From the NCBI GenBank assembly GCA_040830545.1, contig JBFOMB010000063.1, positions 1 through 42,671 of the forward strand: 42,671 bases of DNA, written 5' to 3'. Both the position numbers and the translations under genes were made by a program. A model generated the notes under the pieces. The model had not been told where the DNA came from. It ran no database searches and worked only from the letters and a program-made list of their open reading frames with translations. Below, piece by piece: positions 40,834 through 42,671 of the stretch. The number at the start of each line of letters is the position of its first letter. The stretch's first letter is position 1. This stretch comes from HXMU1420-2 sp040830545 (GTDB lineage: Bacteria; Pseudomonadota; Alphaproteobacteria; Rhodobacterales; Rhodobacteraceae).

Positions 40834-42671
40834 CTACAGGTCTATTGTGATGACCCCGTTTTCCTCCGCCGCGCGGGATTGGCAGAGGATGATTGCCCCT
40901 TCTCGCTGCGCTTTGGACAGGACAAAGTCGCGGTGCTCGACCTCTCCGTCGATCAGGCCGCATTTGCAAACCCCACAGATACCGTCCGAACATTTTACGT
41001 CAACATGGATGCCGTTTTCTTCCAGCACATCCGTGGGGCGCTTGTCTGCAGGTATCAGGAGTTCCTTGCCGCTCTTGGCCAGTTTCAGGGTGAAGTCGTG
41101 GTTCACGTAGTCCGGCTGTTCCGGCACGCTGAAGTATTCCAGGTGGCGTTCTTCTTCCGCGAACCCGGCCTTTTCTGCCGCCTCCATCACCGCATCCATG
41201 AACCTGTCTGGTCCGCAAGTGTAAACATGCCAACCCGGTTTGTGCTGCGCCATGATCGCGTCCAGATCAGCACGTGTGCCTTCGGCGGAAATGTGAACGT
41301 GCACGTGGTCGAACCATGGGAAATTTTGCAGATCGGTCAGGAACCCTGCCGCATCCCGATCACTTACCGAGTAATGCAGATCAAAGGGCCGCCCCAGCGC
41401 ATGCAGCCTGTGTGCAAAGGCAACCATGGGCGTGATGCCTATTCCGCCGCCCATCAGCAAGGTATGTTCAGCCTCCTCCACCAGTTCGAAATGGTTGATG
41501 GGTTTGGAAACGAACACGCGCCGTCCTTCCGAGAAAATGCGGTGCATCATCTTGGACCCGCCCCGCCCTTCGTCCTCGCGCAGAACAGCGATCTGGTAGG
41601 TGTTGCGGTCGGCCGGGTTGCCGGACATGGAATACTGGCGCAGGAATTCCGGCGTCACCACGATGTCCAGATGCGCGCCTGCCGTCCATTCCGGCAGGTC
41701 TGAACCGTCAGGGCGTTGCAAATCGTATTTCACGATGTCCTTGGTGATATGCTCGGCCTTGGCCACCACCATCTGCAACACCGGCGCGTCCTCGGGCACG
41801 GTATAGTGGTGCTGCCCTTCGGTGCTGCCGCGTTCCAGATTGACCTTGTATTGCTCGGCCGTGACCATGGCCTGATAGGCCTCGATCCCCGCTTCGCGGT
41901 CCATCGGGAACGGATAGGGCCATGGGGGCGGGGCCAGGGGCGCGGGATAGACGGCGAGCGTCTGATCCTCGTATTTCACGTCCAGTTTCTTATCCAGATC
42001 GCGGGCATTCACCGGGTTTGGCGTAGGTTTGTAACGACCATCTGCGGGATCCAATTCGATGTCCCACCACCATTTTTTGATGGGGTTCAGCCCACCATTG
42101 CCCACCGCATCGTCCAGCTTGGCCAATGCAGGCGCAGCCGACGGAATGTTCATCGCCGCCCAGCGGAACGGTGCCTCGGCAAAGATGCCTTCGAGGTTCC
42201 AGGGACAGGTTTTCATGCAGCGCCCGCACATCGCACCATTCTGGTTGGTGATGCGATAAGTCGCGCATTTTTGGCTGTCGGATTTCCAGATCTCGTACCC
42301 GTTGAACATCAGCTTCGGCCCTGCGGTGATCGCACCCGAAGGACATTCGCGCGCGCATTTGTTGCATGCCTCGCAAAACGCCTGCAGGCCAAAGTCGATG
42401 GGTTTGTCGTGATCCATGGGCATGGTCGTGGTCACCACGCCAGACTTCAGACGTGGGCCAAGGTAGGGGTTCAGGATCACCTCCCCAATGCGCGACACTT
42501 CCCCCAGCCCCGCCAGCAACAGCAGCGGCGGTTGCAGCACCTCGCCGTCCATCACCGTGTGCGCCTTGGCCAGATAGCCAAGGTTGCGGCATTGTTTGGC
42601 GATCACGCCGCCCAGCAGGGAAAACCGGAGATATGCCCGCATGGACTGCGCGACGCTGATCCAGTCGTCGC
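40834..42671 (-). CDS. Self-sufficient reductive dehalogenase fused to ferredoxin reductase (partial, N-terminus beyond right edge)
   Basis: The frame is open to the right edge (612 visible residues); an internal ATG at 42642 is not the true start. The visible N-part matches RdhA: SRIGEVILNPYLGPRLKSGV, then cluster 1 FCEACNKCARECP (C-x2-C-x2-C-x3-CP) and cluster 2 C-x12-C-x2-C-x3-CPW near 42275-42200, two 4Fe-4S sites. The C-part is a phthalate-dioxygenase-reductase type chain: RQYS flavin motif, GGGIGITPM nucleotide site, YTCGPDRFM, and a terminal plant-type 2Fe-2S centre CSDGICGVCKCG ... C. This architecture is known from oxygen-tolerant catabolic dehalogenases (BhbA of Comamonas, NpRdhA of Nitratireductor), where NAD(P)H electrons reach cobalamin and remove halogen from aryl halides. 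The cobalamin domain is off-window. No Tat signal can be assessed. Confidence 0.9.
   Translation of the reverse strand, partial: DDWISVAQSMRAYLRFSLLGGVIAKQCRNLGYLAKAHTVMDGEVLQPPLLLLAGLGEVSRIGEVILNPYLGPRLKSGVVTTTMPMDHDKPIDFGLQAFCEACNKCARECPSGAITAGPKLMFNGYEIWKSDSQKCATYRITNQNGAMCGRCMKTCPWNLEGIFAEAPFRWAAMNIPSAAPALAKLDDAVGNGGLNPIKKWWWDIELDPADGRYKPTPNPVNARDLDKKLDVKYEDQTLAVYPAPLAPPPWPYPFPMDREAGIEAYQAMVTAEQYKVNLERGSTEGQHHYTVPEDAPVLQMVVAKAEHITKDIVKYDLQRPDGSDLPEWTAGAHLDIVVTPEFLRQYSMSGNPADRNTYQIAVLREDEGRGGSKMMHRIFSEGRRVFVSKPINHFELVEEAEHTLLMGGGIGITPMVAFAHRLHALGRPFDLHYSVSDRDAAGFLTDLQNFPWFDHVHVHISAEGTRADLDAIMAQHKPGWHVYTCGPDRFMDAVMEAAEKAGFAEEERHLEYFSVPEQPDYVNHDFTLKLAKSGKELLIPADKRPTDVLEENGIHVDVKCSDGICGVCKCGLIDGEVEHRDFVLSKAQREGAIILCQSRAAEENGVITIDL

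Noticed and set aside
40834..42642. Complete 602-residue protein starting at 42642
   Set aside because: The frame stays open to the edge and the RdhA cobalamin domain is missing, so the true start lies outside.

Overview
The window looks like a chromosomal segment of a marine alphaproteobacterium, most likely Rhodobacterales (roseobacter type). The basis is moderately high GC with matching codon use, an alphaproteobacterial-type Zur palindrome, and the family mix (Znu system with a NicO transporter, class III aminotransferase, LptF, ArnT-like glycosyltransferases, self-sufficient reductive dehalogenase). The taxon is inferred; no rRNA or tRNA is present.

Positions 1-25668 (minus strand) are one uninterrupted reading frame that runs off the left edge: at least 8,556 residues of a single giant extracellular protein. 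From its N-terminus it has a basic leader with a LEPR-XLL-like motif, about 2,800 residues of beta-rich sequence with recurring helical spacers, an internal RTX calcium-binding block, a propeller-like region, five composite parallel beta-helix modules separated by Ig-like and carbohydrate-binding-like linkers, and cadherin/VCBS-like repeats at the edge. No type I secretion genes are visible. An AT-rich, gene-poor stretch of about 820 bp (25669-26490) follows.

Positions 26491-31923 (plus) hold a metal-homeostasis block: a DUF2478 protein; a Zur operator; the tightly coupled set zur, a 44-residue membrane mini-protein, znuC, znuB and znuA; then a DUF3299-NicO fusion that probably moves a divalent metal. 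ZnuA, the NicO protein and the ZnuC tail all carry His- or Cys-rich metal-binding segments.

An omega-amino acid:pyruvate aminotransferase (minus) converges on this block across a perfect inverted repeat. Divergent from it are a solitary LptF/LptG homologue and a GT2 / LAB_N / GT39 operon, faced by a second GT39 gene. Together these suggest lipid-linked sugar synthesis and decoration of lipopolysaccharide or another envelope glycan.

The right end (minus strand) carries the C-terminal part of a reductive dehalogenase fused to its own flavin / 2Fe-2S reductase, a fatty-acid-desaturase-family gene 4 bp downstream, and a sugar phosphate isomerase/epimerase-like TIM-barrel gene. The dehalogenase gene runs off the right edge.
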